DNA of 37,162 nt, taken from positions 1 to 37,162 of the forward strand of contig CAMLJR010000005.1 of assembly GCA_946480345.1 (NCBI GenBank), given 5' to 3'. Both the position numbers and the translations under genes were made by a program. The notes under the pieces are model-generated. The model was given only the letters and a program-made list of their open reading frames with translations. It did not search any database and was not told the DNA's origin. Positions 9,701 to 19,608 of this stretch are shown here, one piece after another. Every line of letters starts with the position of its first letter. Positions within the stretch are counted from its first letter, which is position 1. The DNA comes from an uncultured Spongiibacteraceae bacterium. GTDB lineage: Bacteria; Pseudomonadota; Gammaproteobacteria; Pseudomonadales; CAMLJR01.

Positions 9701-9994
9701 ATGGCTGACGATGAAATTGGGGTTGTGCAAACGCTGCTTGAGCGGCTCAATAAATTCCGTATTCCGCGAGCGCTGGAATTGAAATCCAGAGTCGATGCCG
9801 GCGAATGTTTGTCCGATTACGATATCGAATTTCTACAACGCGTGTTCAGCGACGCAGCTCACGCGCGCAGACTCGTCGATCGCCATCCGCAGTTGCAAAA
9901 ATTGGCCACGCAATTGGCAAGCTTGTATTGCGATATCGCCTCGAAGGCACTGGAGAACGAACAGAAGCGATTAGCGAACCATCGCGATATATAG
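9701..9994 (+). CDS. Conserved-looking small protein of unknown function, 97 aa
   Basis: No family recognised. The gene has a strong AGGAGGG ribosome site a few bases upstream and starts 23 bp after ppk2, so it is very probably translated as the last gene of the operon. The product looks soluble and largely alpha-helical: no signal peptide, no membrane segment, one Cys, many Leu/Arg/Glu. The stretch LERLNKFRIPRALELKSRVD followed by GECLSDYDIEFLQRVFSDA reads like a short helical bundle. It could be a partner or regulator of the PPK2 protein, but only the gene order suggests this. Its stop lies 8 bp from the convergent mscS stop with no obvious terminator between. Confidence 0.75.
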   Translation: MADDEIGVVQTLLERLNKFRIPRALELKSRVDAGECLSDYDIEFLQRVFSDAAHARRLVDRHPQLQKLATQLASLYCDIASKALENEQKRLANHRDI

Positions 9995-10002
9995 TAATTA
10001 TT

Positions 10003-11604
10003 TTAGTGTTGATCCGATCGGCTTTCGATGTCGACAACCACTGGCTGTTTCGGATCGATGACATAGTGCGGCGACATAATCTGCACACCCTGTTCATTGA
10101 ATACATCCTGTATATGCGCATTCAGGTCGTTCACGGCGAGCATTCGTTGCGAAGGCCCTTGAATGCCTACGTAGGTGACCAATCGATACGAAACATAAAA
10201 ATCGGACAGTGCCGTCTGAATGACATAAGGCGTGGGAGAAGGTAGAACGCCGTCTGTGCGCAGTGCGGCTTCGAGCAACAGTGCGTGCACTTTACGCCAT
10301 GGAGTGTTGTAGCCGATTGTCACTGTCGCTTGCATCGCGAATAAATTTTCGCCGCAGGAAAGCCGTGAGAAATTGTGGGTCACGTTAGCGACGATGACCG
10401 CATTCGGCAAAATGATTTCATCCCCGGTGCCGGTTTGAATATGCGTTGTCAGCAAGCCCACCTCGGTGACGGTACCGGAAGCGATATCGCCGATGACCAC
10501 GAAATCACCTGTGCGCAGTGCGCGCGCGTACAACAGAATCATGCCGCTCGCGAGTTGTCCCACCACGCCGGAAGCGCCGATCGAAACCATCACACCGAGT
10601 AGCACCGATAAGCCTTTGAAGGCATCGGTGTGTGCGGCAGGTAGATAGGGATATGCCATTGCGAGCGCGAATAACCAGATGATGAAGATCGCTATGCGCC
10701 GAGTCGGTTCGGCGGTGTCCTTATCGAGCCAACCGATGCGGAGGTGTTGCGCTTTTACGCGCTCAAAAAATCCGGCGATTAAATTGGAGAAGAAGCGCGC
10801 AATGACGAGAATGACAGCGACCGTCAGCAGGCCCGGCAACGCACGGGCAATGGCATCCAGAATTGATAGCGCTGTGCGGAAAAGAAAACCGCTCAGTTGT
10901 TCGCCCCAGGGGCGCGTATAGGGGAAACGCACCAGCACATAACTGAGCCAAATGTGCGTCAATGCCAGTGCAATGATCCAGCCGACTGCAATAACGATTC
11001 GAGACAATAATTGAAAAAATTGGCTGGCGTTAATCGCGACGACATTGGCGATTTTAAAATCGCGCATCTGACGATGGTGCAATGCCGAAAGCCATCGAAG
11101 CAGTCGCCGGACCGATCGCACTAGCCCGTAAATCGCAGCGGCAAACAATGCGGTACTGAATATCGCCAACGCAATCGACTTGAGCATGCGTGGCGTATCG
11201 TTGCGCTCATGTGCCTCGGCAATGGCTTGACGTAACATTTTCGCGGCGTGATCGGCGACCGATTGCGGCGTTTCATCGCCCATCGCGTTGACATCGCCAT
11301 CAGTGATTCCAAATACGGCGGCGCCATCCAGTTCGATCAAAACACCTTGTGGCGTGACGTGCGTCGTGACCACGCCCGCACTGCCGTTTTCCAGTGCGCG
11401 TTCAATTCGGGATTTCGCACCTTGCACTCGCTCCTCGGCGGGGCGGCCGAGCACCCGCGCTCGAAGAACCACAATCTGCCGATTTTCTATGGTCAATGTC
11501 GCGGCTGTTTCAACGCCGGCTGCGGCCGCGCATATCAATTGCAGACAACTGCCGAACAACAACGCGAAAAAGGCGCGCCGGAATAGCAAGATTTTTTCTC
11601 CCAT
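10003..11604 (-). CDS. Mechanosensitive ion channel, MscS family
   Basis: Inner-membrane channel of 533 aa, larger than E. coli MscS (286 aa). An N-terminal hydrophobic segment resembling a signal peptide (FFALLFGSCLQLICAAAAG) is followed by a periplasmic domain of about 110 residues, several transmembrane helices (about 147-320), and the conserved pore helix and beta domain GASGVVGQLASGMILLYARA then LRTGDFVVIGDIASGTVTEV. The C-terminal alpha/beta domain ends the protein. MscS channels release solutes on hypo-osmotic shock. It is the last gene of the arginine/ornithine operon, 44 bp after arcC, so turgor relief may be tied to putrescine/ornithine flux; this is inference. Ribosome site is weak at the ATG used. 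Confidence 0.9.
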   Translation of the reverse strand: MGEKILLFRRAFFALLFGSCLQLICAAAAGVETAATLTIENRQIVVLRARVLGRPAEERVQGAKSRIERALENGSAGVVTTHVTPQGVLIELDGAAVFGITDGDVNAMGDETPQSVADHAAKMLRQAIAEAHERNDTPRMLKSIALAIFSTALFAAAIYGLVRSVRRLLRWLSALHHRQMRDFKIANVVAINASQFFQLLSRIVIAVGWIIALALTHIWLSYVLVRFPYTRPWGEQLSGFLFRTALSILDAIARALPGLLTVAVILVIARFFSNLIAGFFERVKAQHLRIGWLDKDTAEPTRRIAIFIIWLFALAMAYPYLPAAHTDAFKGLSVLLGVMVSIGASGVVGQLASGMILLYARALRTGDFVVIGDIASGTVTEVGLLTTHIQTGTGDEIILPNAVIVANVTHNFSRLSCGENLFAMQATVTIGYNTPWRKVHALLLEAALRTDGVLPSPTPYVIQTALSDFYVSYRLVTYVGIQGPSQRMLAVNDLNAHIQDVFNEQGVQIMSPHYVIDPKQPVVVDIESRSDQH

Positions 11605-11648
11605 GCGTTATGGCTCGATCGAAAACCACCGCATTTATTATCGAAGCA

Positions 11649-12584
11649 TCACGCGAACGTCAGAGTGGTTTTATCCATGCCGATCGTAGTGCCCGCGCGT
11701 CCTTCGAGAATATCGCCGAGATCGGCTAGCGCACCGATCGCCGCGCGTTTGCCGGTTGCTTCGACGAAGCGGCAAGCGGCATCGACTTTAGGTCCCATCG
11801 AGCCCGCAGCGAATTGCATCGAACGCAACGCATCGGGTGAGGCACTGCGTATGGCGCGCTGTGTCGGTTTCCCCCAGTCCATGTAGATTGCGTCGGCGTC
11901 AGTAAGCATCACCAGATAATCGGCATTGAGATCGCGCGCCAGCAATTCGGTCGCAAGATCTTTGTCGATGACGCATTCGACGCCGGCCAGTTTGCGTTCG
12001 GCATTCGGCACATACATGGTGGGAATGCCACCGCCGCCGGCAGCGATAACAATGGTGTTGCGTTCGAGTAGCCAGCGAATCGGTTTGATTTCAAAAATGC
12101 GTTTTGGCTCCGGCGATGCAACGACACGTCGCCATTTATCGCCATCGGGTTTGAATATCCATTTTTTTTCGAGAGCCAATCGCTCCGCTTCGGCCTGCTC
12201 GTACACCGGGCCGATGAATTTGGTTGGATCTTTGAACGCCGGATCGTTGCCGTCGACTTCGATCATTGTTAACAGCGTCGCGAACGGCCGCTCGAATGGC
12301 AGCAGATTGCCGAGTTCCTGCTCGATCATGTAACCGATCATGCCCTCGGTTTCGGCACCGAGCACATCGAGCGGATAGGTTTCCACCGTTGTATAAGCGG
12401 CGCCTTGCAGTGCAAGCAAGCCAACTTGCGGGCCGTTGCCATGGCTGATGACCAGTTGATGTTCCAGCGCAATCGGCGCGAGCGCTTCCGCGGCAATACG
12501 GACATTGCGGCGTTGATTATCAGCGTTCATCGGTTCGCCGCGCCGCAGCAGCGCATTGCCTCCCAGTGCAGTAACGATGAGCAC
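11649..12584 (-). CDS. arcC: Carbamate kinase
   Basis: Third enzyme of the arginine deiminase pathway: carbamoyl phosphate plus ADP gives ATP, CO2 and ammonia. The 311-aa length is standard. Family marks are the N-terminal [30 protein letters not shown], the nucleotide/carbamate-site [12 protein letters not shown] and [12 protein letters not shown], and the C-terminal [16 protein letters not shown]. The start codon is GTG at 12584, with GGGAG in the end of arcB 8 nt upstream; arcB ends 2 bp before it, so the two are translationally coupled. Order arcA-arcB-arcC matches Pseudomonas. This is the ATP-yielding step and supports energy generation without respiration. Confidence 0.96.
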   Translation of the reverse strand: MLIVTALGGNALLRRGEPMNADNQRRNVRIAAEALAPIALEHQLVISHGNGPQVGLLALQGAAYTTVETYPLDVLGAETEGMIGYMIEQELGNLLPFERPFATLLTMIEVDGNDPAFKDPTKFIGPVYEQAEAERLALEKKWIFKPDGDKWRRVVASPEPKRIFEIKPIRWLLERNTIVIAAGGGGIPTMYVPNAERKLAGVECVIDKDLATELLARDLNADYLVMLTDADAIYMDWGKPTQRAIRSASPDALRSMQFAAGSMGPKVDAACRFVEATGKRAAIGALADLGDILEGRAGTTIGMDKTTLTFA

Positions 12585-12586
12585 GA

Positions 12587-13591
12587 TTAATCTCCCAGCG
12601 TGGCGACAAGAATTGCCTTGATCGTGTGTAAACGATTCTCGGCTTGCTCGAAGGCGATGTTGCGTTCGGATTCGAACACTTCGTCGGTTACTTCGAGACC
12701 GTCATGAATGCCGTAGGTTTCGGCGATCTGTTTGCCCAGCGTGGTTTCGGTGTCATGGAATGCCGGCAGGCAATGCATAAAACGCACGTGCGGGTTTTCA
12801 GTCATTTTTAACAGACTGGTGTTGACCTGATAGGGCATCAACAGCTCGATGCGTTCCTTCCATACTTCTTTCGGTTCGCCCATCGATACCCATACGTCGG
12901 TGTGAATGAAATCGGCACCGGCGGCAGCGACTTTCGGATCATTGGTAATCGTTAAACGCCCGCCATATTGTTCTTCTAGACCGCGAGCGATCGCGACATA
13001 GTCATCCGCCGGCCATAATTTTCGCGGACCGCAAATACGCACATCCATGCCCATCATGCAGCCGACGATCATCAGCGAGTGCGCCATGTTGTTGCGCGTA
13101 TCGCCGAAGAATGCGTATTTGATGTCCTGAATCGGTTTGTCGCTGTGTTCGCGCATCGTCATCACATCGGCGAGCATTTGCGTCGGGTGATATTCGTCGG
13201 TGAGGCCGTTGAATACCGGTACGCCCGCGTATTTCGCCAAGGTTTCGACGCCGGTTTGACTGGCGCCGCGATATTCGATGGCGTCGTACATGCGACCTAG
13301 CACGCGCGCCGTATCCTTGAACGATTCCTTGTGTCCGATCTGCGAGCCGGACGGATCGAGATAAGTCACATTGGCGCCTTGATCGTGACACGCCACCTCA
13401 AATGCGCAGCGTGTGCGCGTCGATGTCTTTTCGAAAATCAGACAGATTTCCTTGTCCACCAAATGACGCTGCTCGGTGCGCGCATATTTCGCACGTTTGA
13501 GATCGCGTGCGAGATCGAGCAAATAACGAAATTCGCGTTGCGAATAATCCTGCACCGTCAACAGCGAGCGATTGCGTAAATTGAAACTCAT
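12587..13591 (-). CDS. arcB: Ornithine carbamoyltransferase, catabolic (ADI pathway)
   Basis: Converts citrulline and phosphate to ornithine and carbamoyl phosphate in the ADI pathway. 334 aa, as in Pseudomonas ArcB. The carbamoyl-phosphate motif STRTR is at residues 57-61, the ornithine loop DVWVSMGE is present, and the catalytic [10 protein letters not shown] with its Cys is near residue 270. The catabolic rather than biosynthetic assignment rests on its place between arcA and arcC. GGAG lies 6 nt before the ATG. A 124-bp AT-rich gap separates it from arcA. Ornithine formed here is the substrate of the decarboxylase encoded upstream in the same operon. Confidence 0.96.
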   Translation of the reverse strand: MSFNLRNRSLLTVQDYSQREFRYLLDLARDLKRAKYARTEQRHLVDKEICLIFEKTSTRTRCAFEVACHDQGANVTYLDPSGSQIGHKESFKDTARVLGRMYDAIEYRGASQTGVETLAKYAGVPVFNGLTDEYHPTQMLADVMTMREHSDKPIQDIKYAFFGDTRNNMAHSLMIVGCMMGMDVRICGPRKLWPADDYVAIARGLEEQYGGRLTITNDPKVAAAGADFIHTDVWVSMGEPKEVWKERIELLMPYQVNTSLLKMTENPHVRFMHCLPAFHDTETTLGKQIAETYGIHDGLEVTDEVFESERNIAFEQAENRLHTIKAILVATLGD

Positions 13592-13609
13592 GGCGTTCTC
13601 CTTACTTAA

Positions 13610-13647
13610 CCTCGAAATTTAAAATCACACCTCGGAAAATTTAAAAT
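13610..13647. repeat. Short AT-rich direct repeat in the arcA-arcB gap
   Basis: CCTCGAAATTTAAAAT (13610-13625) is repeated 20 bp on as CCTCGGAAAATTTAAAAT (13630-13647). The pair sits in the 124-bp gap between arcA and arcB, the longest gap within the operon. It could be a regulator site, an RNA processing site or chance in AT-rich DNA. No promoter or terminator is evident. Confidence 0.45.
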
Positions 13648-13715
13648 TCCACATCCGAAGATCAAACATCGATAATTTCAAAAAGCAAAAATTAATAGGC
13701 GGATTTGCGGTGCGA

Positions 13716-14942
13716 TCAATACGCAGCGTCGCGCGAGATCGGACACGTCATGCAATGGCCGCCGCCGCGTCCGCGGCCGAGTTCGGCACCGCGTACGGTG
13801 ATGACTTCAACGCCCGCTTTGCGTAATAACGTATTGGTGTGCGGGTTGCGGTCGTACGCGACGACCACGCCGGGCTCGAGCGCGACCACGTTGTTACCGT
13901 CGTCCCATTGCTCGCGCTGCGCTTGCCATGAATTACCGCCGGTTTCCACTACGCGTAAATTTTCGAGACCCAACGCGTCTTTCACGACATCGAATAAATG
14001 ACCGCTGTCAGCGCGTACCTCCATTTCGCCGTTATTCCCGAGGTACGCGCTATAGCAACGAATCTGATCGCTCACTTCGCGGAAGGATGTCACCAGGTCG
14101 CGATCGCAGAAGGTAAATACCGTATCGAGATGCATCGCCGCGCGACTCTTAGGCATCAGGCACGCGATCACGCGCACCGCAGCGTTGCGCTTCAGCAATT
14201 GCTCGGCGAGTTGGAAAGTGGCCTGTCTGCTAGTGCGTTCGCCCATGCCGATCAAGACAACGCCTTTGCCGATCGGCATCACGTCGCCGCCTTCTACAGT
14301 CGATGCACCGAACGATTCATCCGAGTCGCCCCACCAGATCGTGAAATCACCTTGATCGAAACGCGGATGAAATTTGTAAATCGCGCGTTGCAGCAAGGTT
14401 TCCGGTTTGCGCGCTGGCCAGTACATCGGATTGCACGTCACGCCGTTGTAAATCCAGCACGACGGGTCGCGTTGAAATAATGTGTTCGGTATCGGCGGCA
14501 CCAGAAAATCCGTGCCACCGAAAGCCGCTGCGAGCCTTGTCGACCACTCGCTTTTCGGCACATCCAGAATTGCGATGCCACCAATCAAGTGCTCGGCGAG
14601 ATCCTTCGCGGGCATTTCATCGAGCCAGGGGCGCAGAAAGCGCGGCGCACCGAGACCAACATCGTTAACCGTGATGCGGCGATCGAGTACCCAACTACGT
14701 GCGCCTTTATCTTCCAGTGTCTCCGCGAGCAGGTCGTGCAGGTCGAGTACCTCGACGCCGCGCTCGCGCATTTTCAGCACGAAGTCGTAGTGATCCTTCT
14801 GCGCTTCCTGCACCCAGAGCACATCGTCAAATAACAGATCGGCGGCGTTGCCTGGCGTCAATCGCTGATGCGCGAGACCGGGCCTGCAAACAAGCACGGT
14901 GTTTAATTTACCGACTTCGCTGTATACACCCAGCTTATGCAT
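13716..14942 (-). CDS. arcA: Arginine deiminase
   Basis: Hydrolyses L-arginine to citrulline and ammonia, the first ADI step and an acid-neutralising reaction. 408 aa (Pseudomonas enzyme 418). Catalytic features are all visible: the nucleophile Cys397 in GGGHCMTCP near the C-terminus, [12 protein letters not shown] carrying the His/Asp pair, [14 protein letters not shown] and [27 protein letters not shown] ribosome site precedes the ATG. It starts 14 bp after the PotE/binding-protein fusion gene. Being downstream of decarboxylase genes rather than of arcD is unusual; the PotE-like protein takes the transporter position. Confidence 0.97.
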   Translation of the reverse strand: MHKLGVYSEVGKLNTVLVCRPGLAHQRLTPGNAADLLFDDVLWVQEAQKDHYDFVLKMRERGVEVLDLHDLLAETLEDKGARSWVLDRRITVNDVGLGAPRFLRPWLDEMPAKDLAEHLIGGIAILDVPKSEWSTRLAAAFGGTDFLVPPIPNTLFQRDPSCWIYNGVTCNPMYWPARKPETLLQRAIYKFHPRFDQGDFTIWWGDSDESFGASTVEGGDVMPIGKGVVLIGMGERTSRQATFQLAEQLLKRNAAVRVIACLMPKSRAAMHLDTVFTFCDRDLVTSFREVSDQIRCYSAYLGNNGEMEVRADSGHLFDVVKDALGLENLRVVETGGNSWQAQREQWDDGNNVVALEPGVVVAYDRNPHTNTLLRKAGVEVITVRGAELGRGRGGGHCMTCPISRDAAY

Positions 14943-14956
14943 GATGTTCCCTCCGC

Positions 14957-17212
14957 TTATTCGGGTAATGCGCTCGTGTTGAAGAAAGTGAATGTGTCGG
15001 GATCGAATGTTCCGAACGATTGCGTGTAGACATCGCGAAATTTCGCCGAGGTGAAGAGATGACTTAGCGCGGTGTCCACGAGCAATCGGAAATCATCATC
15101 ACCACGAGCCATGCTCATGGCGATCGGGGTGTAGGTAAAACGGCGATCGAGAACGATCAGCTCGCCTTTCGACGATTTGTGTTTGGCGCGATGAAGCAAA
15201 ATTTCGCGCTCGGCAAAAAATGCATTGGCTTTTCGTTGCATCACGTTTCTGACGCCGCTTTCGAAACTATCGACCGGCACAACCTTGGCATCGAGCTTTA
15301 ACGTTTTCATCCGTTCGTTTAGCCACAGCTCGGCGTTGCTGCCGGAAATTACCGAAAACGTTTGCTGGGAAATAATTTGCGCTGGCGAGCCGCGCCAGTT
15401 AGGACGCTGCGTCGGTTTGCCGTCAGACAGAATTTCCTTGAGCGGTGTCGGCGCATCGCTGCGCAGTAAAGCGCCGACGCCACCGGCATAAACAGGAATG
15501 GAAAAGTTAACGTGCTGCCGACCCGAAAGCGTTACCGCATCGCTGCACAGCAGATCGATTCGTTGTTCCTGCAGAGCGCGGTAGCGATCGCCGGCATCGA
15601 TATCGGTCCATTTCACGGTGAGCGTTTGAAGCTCCAGTTTCGTTTTTATCTGATCGACCACGGCGGAACACAGCGCCACCGAATAACCGGCGGGTTTGCC
15701 GGCTTCGTCGAGAAACGCAAACGGCCGCGCATCGGTGCGATAGCCGAGCACGATGCTATTGGTCGCCTTGATGCGATCGAGCGTAGCGGTCGCTTCCTGA
15801 CTGTGAGCGGTGGCAGGAATAAACGCGAGCAGCAATAACACAACTGCGCTCGCAGCGACGGCGGCACTGCCCGATGGCAACGGTTTCGCTGTGCGTTCCG
15901 GCGCGGAGGAGAAACGCGGTGCGATAAATCCAAAGATGATGAATGTGAGTGCGAGTACGATGGTGCCGCCCAACACTGCGTCTTTACCCGACGCGTAGAT
16001 CGCGTAGGTGGAATACAACATCGCAATGACGGCAACTATCGCGTTGCGTCGATAAATGGCTTCGCTGACGCCTTCTTTACGCATGATCACGAACAGTGCC
16101 GACAGCGACACGATGTAAGGAATCACGTTGGTTACCACAGCGAGATTGACGAGCGCGCTGAATTGTTCGCTCAACGTCGGCGATACCGTCGAGAGCGCCA
16201 TTAGCGTTTGCACAATCGCCATCACGATCATGCCGGCAACCGGCGCGCCCATTTTGTTTTCGCGTGAAAACAACGCGGGAAACAAGCGATCGTCGGCCGC
16301 CGTTTTGGCGGTGCGGCTAATTGTAAATTGCCAACCGAGCAACGAGCCGAGGCAGGCAAATACGGCCAATGCCATGATGATCGAGCCCACCATCGGGCTG
16401 AACATTTTTGCGTAAGCGAGAGCGAACGGCCCGGTCGATTTCGCTAACTCATCGTTGGGAACAATTCCCTGAATAACGGTCGTCGATAGCACATAAACCA
16501 CCGCTGCACCCAATGTTCCGAACATGCACGCGAGCGGCACATTGCGCTTTGGATTATCAACCGCGTCGGAATTTTGCGCGGCCGATTCCATACCGAGGAA
16601 TGCCCACAACGTCAGCGCGATACTCGAATCGATGCCGGCGAGGAAATGCAATCCGTTGGGATTCCACGCCTGCGCAAAGGTATCGGCGCTAAACCACGCC
16701 CAACCGATAACGGAGAGACCCGCGACCGGAATGATGACGCCCCACACGGTAATTTGACCGATTCGGCCAGTAATACCGGGGCCGCCGAAATTCGCGATAG
16801 TGGTGAGCCAGATCAATCCGATCACGCTCATGCACGTGGCAATCGGCGTTGCCGCCATTGTCGGAAAAAATCCCGCGAGATAACCGACAGCGGAAATGGC
16901 GATGGCAACGTTACCGATGGCAAGTGAAAAGAAGTAGAGCAGGAATGTCAGAAAGTAACCGGATTTTCCATGGGCATCTTCAGCGTATGCCGCCATACCG
17001 CCCGGTCGTTGATTGAAAATGCCGGCTTGCGCAAAGCCATACGCGATCGCCATCGAGCCGAGTGCGGTGACCACCCACGACAACAGCGAAATAGCGCCGA
17101 CCTTTGCCATATTGGTCGGCAACATGATGATGCCGGAGCCCATCATGTTCACAGCCACCACCACAGTGAGCTGCGTCAAACTCATTTTTTTTGCTGCATT
17201 TTCGCTGGCCAT
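14957..17212 (-). CDS. Fusion of PotE-type putrescine/ornithine antiporter and a family-3 solute-binding domain
   Basis: 751 aa from the ATG at 17212, chosen because AGGAG lies 6 nt upstream; an in-frame GTG 21 nt earlier would overlap that ribosome site. Residues 1 to about 440 closely follow E. coli PotE (439 aa): [63 protein letters not shown]. PotE swaps cytoplasmic putrescine for external ornithine. About residues 449-466 form an extra hydrophobic segment followed by ATAHSQEA, resembling a signal peptide with a cleavage site. Residues 475-751 are a periplasmic amino-acid-binding domain (SBP_bac_3: [38 protein letters not shown]). The thirteenth segment would put this domain in the periplasm. 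It lies between the ornithine decarboxylase gene and arcA, so ornithine, arginine or putrescine are likely ligands; the ligand is inferred. Confidence 0.9.
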   Translation of the reverse strand: MASENAAKKMSLTQLTVVVAVNMMGSGIIMLPTNMAKVGAISLLSWVVTALGSMAIAYGFAQAGIFNQRPGGMAAYAEDAHGKSGYFLTFLLYFFSLAIGNVAIAISAVGYLAGFFPTMAATPIATCMSVIGLIWLTTIANFGGPGITGRIGQITVWGVIIPVAGLSVIGWAWFSADTFAQAWNPNGLHFLAGIDSSIALTLWAFLGMESAAQNSDAVDNPKRNVPLACMFGTLGAAVVYVLSTTVIQGIVPNDELAKSTGPFALAYAKMFSPMVGSIIMALAVFACLGSLLGWQFTISRTAKTAADDRLFPALFSRENKMGAPVAGMIVMAIVQTLMALSTVSPTLSEQFSALVNLAVVTNVIPYIVSLSALFVIMRKEGVSEAIYRRNAIVAVIAMLYSTYAIYASGKDAVLGGTIVLALTFIIFGFIAPRFSSAPERTAKPLPSGSAAVAASAVVLLLLAFIPATAHSQEATATLDRIKATNSIVLGYRTDARPFAFLDEAGKPAGYSVALCSAVVDQIKTKLELQTLTVKWTDIDAGDRYRALQEQRIDLLCSDAVTLSGRQHVNFSIPVYAGGVGALLRSDAPTPLKEILSDGKPTQRPNWRGSPAQIISQQTFSVISGSNAELWLNERMKTLKLDAKVVPVDSFESGVRNVMQRKANAFFAEREILLHRAKHKSSKGELIVLDRRFTYTPIAMSMARGDDDFRLLVDTALSHLFTSAKFRDVYTQSFGTFDPDTFTFFNTSALPE

Positions 17213-17229
17213 TTTTTTCTCCTGATTGT

Positions 17230-19608
17230 TCACTCACGCACAACGTAGGTATGAAATTGAATACGTCCGTCGACGTGCTCTTGATAAACGCCCTGCACTT
17301 CGTAGTTAAAACCGGGAAAGCGGTTGAACGATTCCTGAAATGCGAGGAAGTAATCGAACATGGGTTGTGCGCGTTGATCCCAGCGTTCGCCGGGCACGAC
17401 GACACCGATGCCGGGCGGGTAAATCAGCGCGAGCGTGGCGGATATGCGGTTTTTCGCCGCTTCGAGCGGCACGTAATCGACCTCGTTGGCGATCAGCGCT
17501 TCGTAGGCATCTTTCGGCAGCATGGCGAGCTCAGGAAAACTCGTTGCGCGAAAACACAAACGCTGTAATTCCTTAACGTTGGCCTTGCGATAAAAGGCGT
17601 GCATTTCATTGCACACTTGTCGCAGCGTGTAACCGTCATAGCGTTCGCTATGTGCTGCGTACAATGTCGGCAGTACCTCCGCTAAGTGCGCATCGCGATC
17701 CCACAGATTTTTGAATTTGACGAGTTTCGCGATCAGCGTGTTGAGTTTGCTTTCGTCTTCTGCGGGCGTTAGCAAAAACAGGATGCTGTTGAGATCGCAT
17801 TTTTCGGGAACGACACCTTCCTCGCGCAGATAATTCGCGACGACAGTGGCGGGCACGCCGAAATCGAGATATTCGCCGGTTTTGCGATTAATGCCGGGCG
17901 TGAGCAGCGCGAGTTTGTTTGGATCGACCATCGCATAGCCATCGACATAACCTTCATAGCCATGCCATGTGCTGGAAGGATTGTTTTTTGTCGTCTGAAA
18001 ATTCCAACACTGTTGTTCGCGCTTGATGACCTCGGTGGGAATATCTTCCCAAGCCACATTGCGAATATCGTCGGAGAACGGCGAGTTGTGAATGCTGACC
18101 ACATTGGGCACGAATGGATCGAAGAACCATTTGTCCTGTTCGGTCTCACCGGTCTGCGCGTAGTGACGCCCGAATTGTCGCAATTTTTTGCGCGCTTCGA
18201 TGCCGAGTTCAATGCACTGGTCCCACAACATTTCACCGGCTTTTCCCGCGTGTATTTTCGCGTTGACATCGAGCGAGGCGAACAGCGGATAAAACGGTGA
18301 AGTCGAGGCGTTAATCAAAAATGCTTCGTTGAAGCGCTTGTGCTCGACATAGCGTCGCTGTCCGCGTAAATGCTCATCGCGTTTGTGGATCTGCGATGCC
18401 TGCGAAAAGCCGGCGCCTTGTTTATGCACCGATTGTGTCGAGAACAATCCCGGCATTTCTGGCGTCAGTTGTTCCAACCGCATCGGGCTGTGATCGTGAA
18501 ACAACGGATGAAATGCGTTGTAGCCGATCCAGGCTTCGTCCCACAGCACGTAATCGCAGAGATGACCGATTTTTTCGAGCACTTTGCGCACGTTATAAAT
18601 CGTGCCGTCATAGGTTGCGAGTTGAATGCACGCGAGTCGAAACGGCCGCGGTGAGTGCCATAATTCCGGATCTTGCACGAGCGGGTGATTACGGATTTGC
18701 TCGCGCAGAGATTCGTCATTCCACGCTTCCCAATCGACCGCGCCAATCATGCCGAAAGCATTGCGCGCGGTCGGCAGAAAAATAGGAATCGCGCCGGCCT
18801 GCACCAGCGCGCCCTGATGTATCGACTTGTGATTATTGCGATCGAACAGCACGAGATCGCCACGTTTCAATAATGCATTGGTAACGACTTTGTTCGAGGT
18901 GCTGGTGCCGTTCAAGACGAAATAGGTACGATCCGCGCCGAATACTTCGGCGGCATGTTTCTGCGCTTCGACGGCGGCGCCTTCATGAATCAGCAAGTCG
19001 CCGAGGTCGACGTCGGCATTGCACAAATCGTTGCGAAAAATACTTTCGCCGAAATGTTTAAAAAACAATTGGCCAGCGGGCGATTTGCGGTAGAACTGGC
19101 CGCCTTGATGACCGGGACAATCGAATGCGATGTTAGCTTCCGCGTCGTAAGCCATAAGGCCGCCGAAAAAAGGCGGCAGCAGACTCATGCCGTAACGCAC
19201 CAGGCTGGCGATGATCTGTTTGGCGTAGAACGCTGGAGTTTGCTGGCCGAGATACACATAGCCGCTGACTTCGCCGAGACCTCCCATAACGGCGAGATCG
19301 GCGACGCGATGCGAATCGGCCAGCGCCCACAACGGCGTGTTGAAACCGAGTGCACGTACATTCGCGGCGAGTTTGCGTGCCTGCTCGCGGCGACCACCGT
19401 CAATCAGCGCGATGTAGGCGCCAACCTCGGCATCCTCGGCTACATTGCGTTGATAATTATCCGTGACTTCAACGCGATAGCCTTCCGCCGAAATATTTTC
19501 GATCAATTCGCAAGTGTGTCGATCGTTGCTATCGACGATAGCAACGATCTTCAACAGTTTATGAAATGGAATTGGAATGGTTGGCGTTTTAATCGAGCGC
19601 GGAATCAT
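17230..19608 (-). CDS. Ornithine decarboxylase, SpeC/SpeF type
   Basis: PLP enzyme making putrescine and CO2 from ornithine with uptake of a proton. The 792 aa are longer than SpeF (732). An N-terminal receiver-like wing domain (about 18-140) is followed by the PLP core: CPGHQGGQFYRKSPAGQLF (164-182), VLNGTSTSNKVVTN, LFDRNNHKS, VLWDEAWIGY and the PLP lysine K396 in SVHKQ. C-terminal segments PEKCDLNSILFLLTPAE and PGFNYEVQGVYQEHVDG match SpeC/SpeF rather than the arginine or lysine enzymes. AGGGAG (complement 19615-19620) lies 6 nt before the ATG. Its start overlaps the stop of the preceding decarboxylase gene (ATGA), and the antiporter gene follows. The order repeats the known speF-potE pairing of inducible ornithine decarboxylase. 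Confidence 0.93.
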   Translation of the reverse strand: MIPRSIKTPTIPIPFHKLLKIVAIVDSNDRHTCELIENISAEGYRVEVTDNYQRNVAEDAEVGAYIALIDGGRREQARKLAANVRALGFNTPLWALADSHRVADLAVMGGLGEVSGYVYLGQQTPAFYAKQIIASLVRYGMSLLPPFFGGLMAYDAEANIAFDCPGHQGGQFYRKSPAGQLFFKHFGESIFRNDLCNADVDLGDLLIHEGAAVEAQKHAAEVFGADRTYFVLNGTSTSNKVVTNALLKRGDLVLFDRNNHKSIHQGALVQAGAIPIFLPTARNAFGMIGAVDWEAWNDESLREQIRNHPLVQDPELWHSPRPFRLACIQLATYDGTIYNVRKVLEKIGHLCDYVLWDEAWIGYNAFHPLFHDHSPMRLEQLTPEMPGLFSTQSVHKQGAGFSQASQIHKRDEHLRGQRRYVEHKRFNEAFLINASTSPFYPLFASLDVNAKIHAGKAGEMLWDQCIELGIEARKKLRQFGRHYAQTGETEQDKWFFDPFVPNVVSIHNSPFSDDIRNVAWEDIPTEVIKREQQCWNFQTTKNNPSSTWHGYEGYVDGYAMVDPNKLALLTPGINRKTGEYLDFGVPATVVANYLREEGVVPEKCDLNSILFLLTPAEDESKLNTLIAKLVKFKNLWDRDAHLAEVLPTLYAAHSERYDGYTLRQVCNEMHAFYRKANVKELQRLCFRATSFPELAMLPKDAYEALIANEVDYVPLEAAKNRISATLALIYPPGIGVVVPGERWDQRAQPMFDYFLAFQESFNRFPGFNYEVQGVYQEHVDGRIQFHTYVVRE

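Noticed and set aside
9995..10002. Terminator between the convergent PPK2 and mscS operons
   Set aside because: Only 8 bp separate the stops and no hairpin with a T-tract is visible there.
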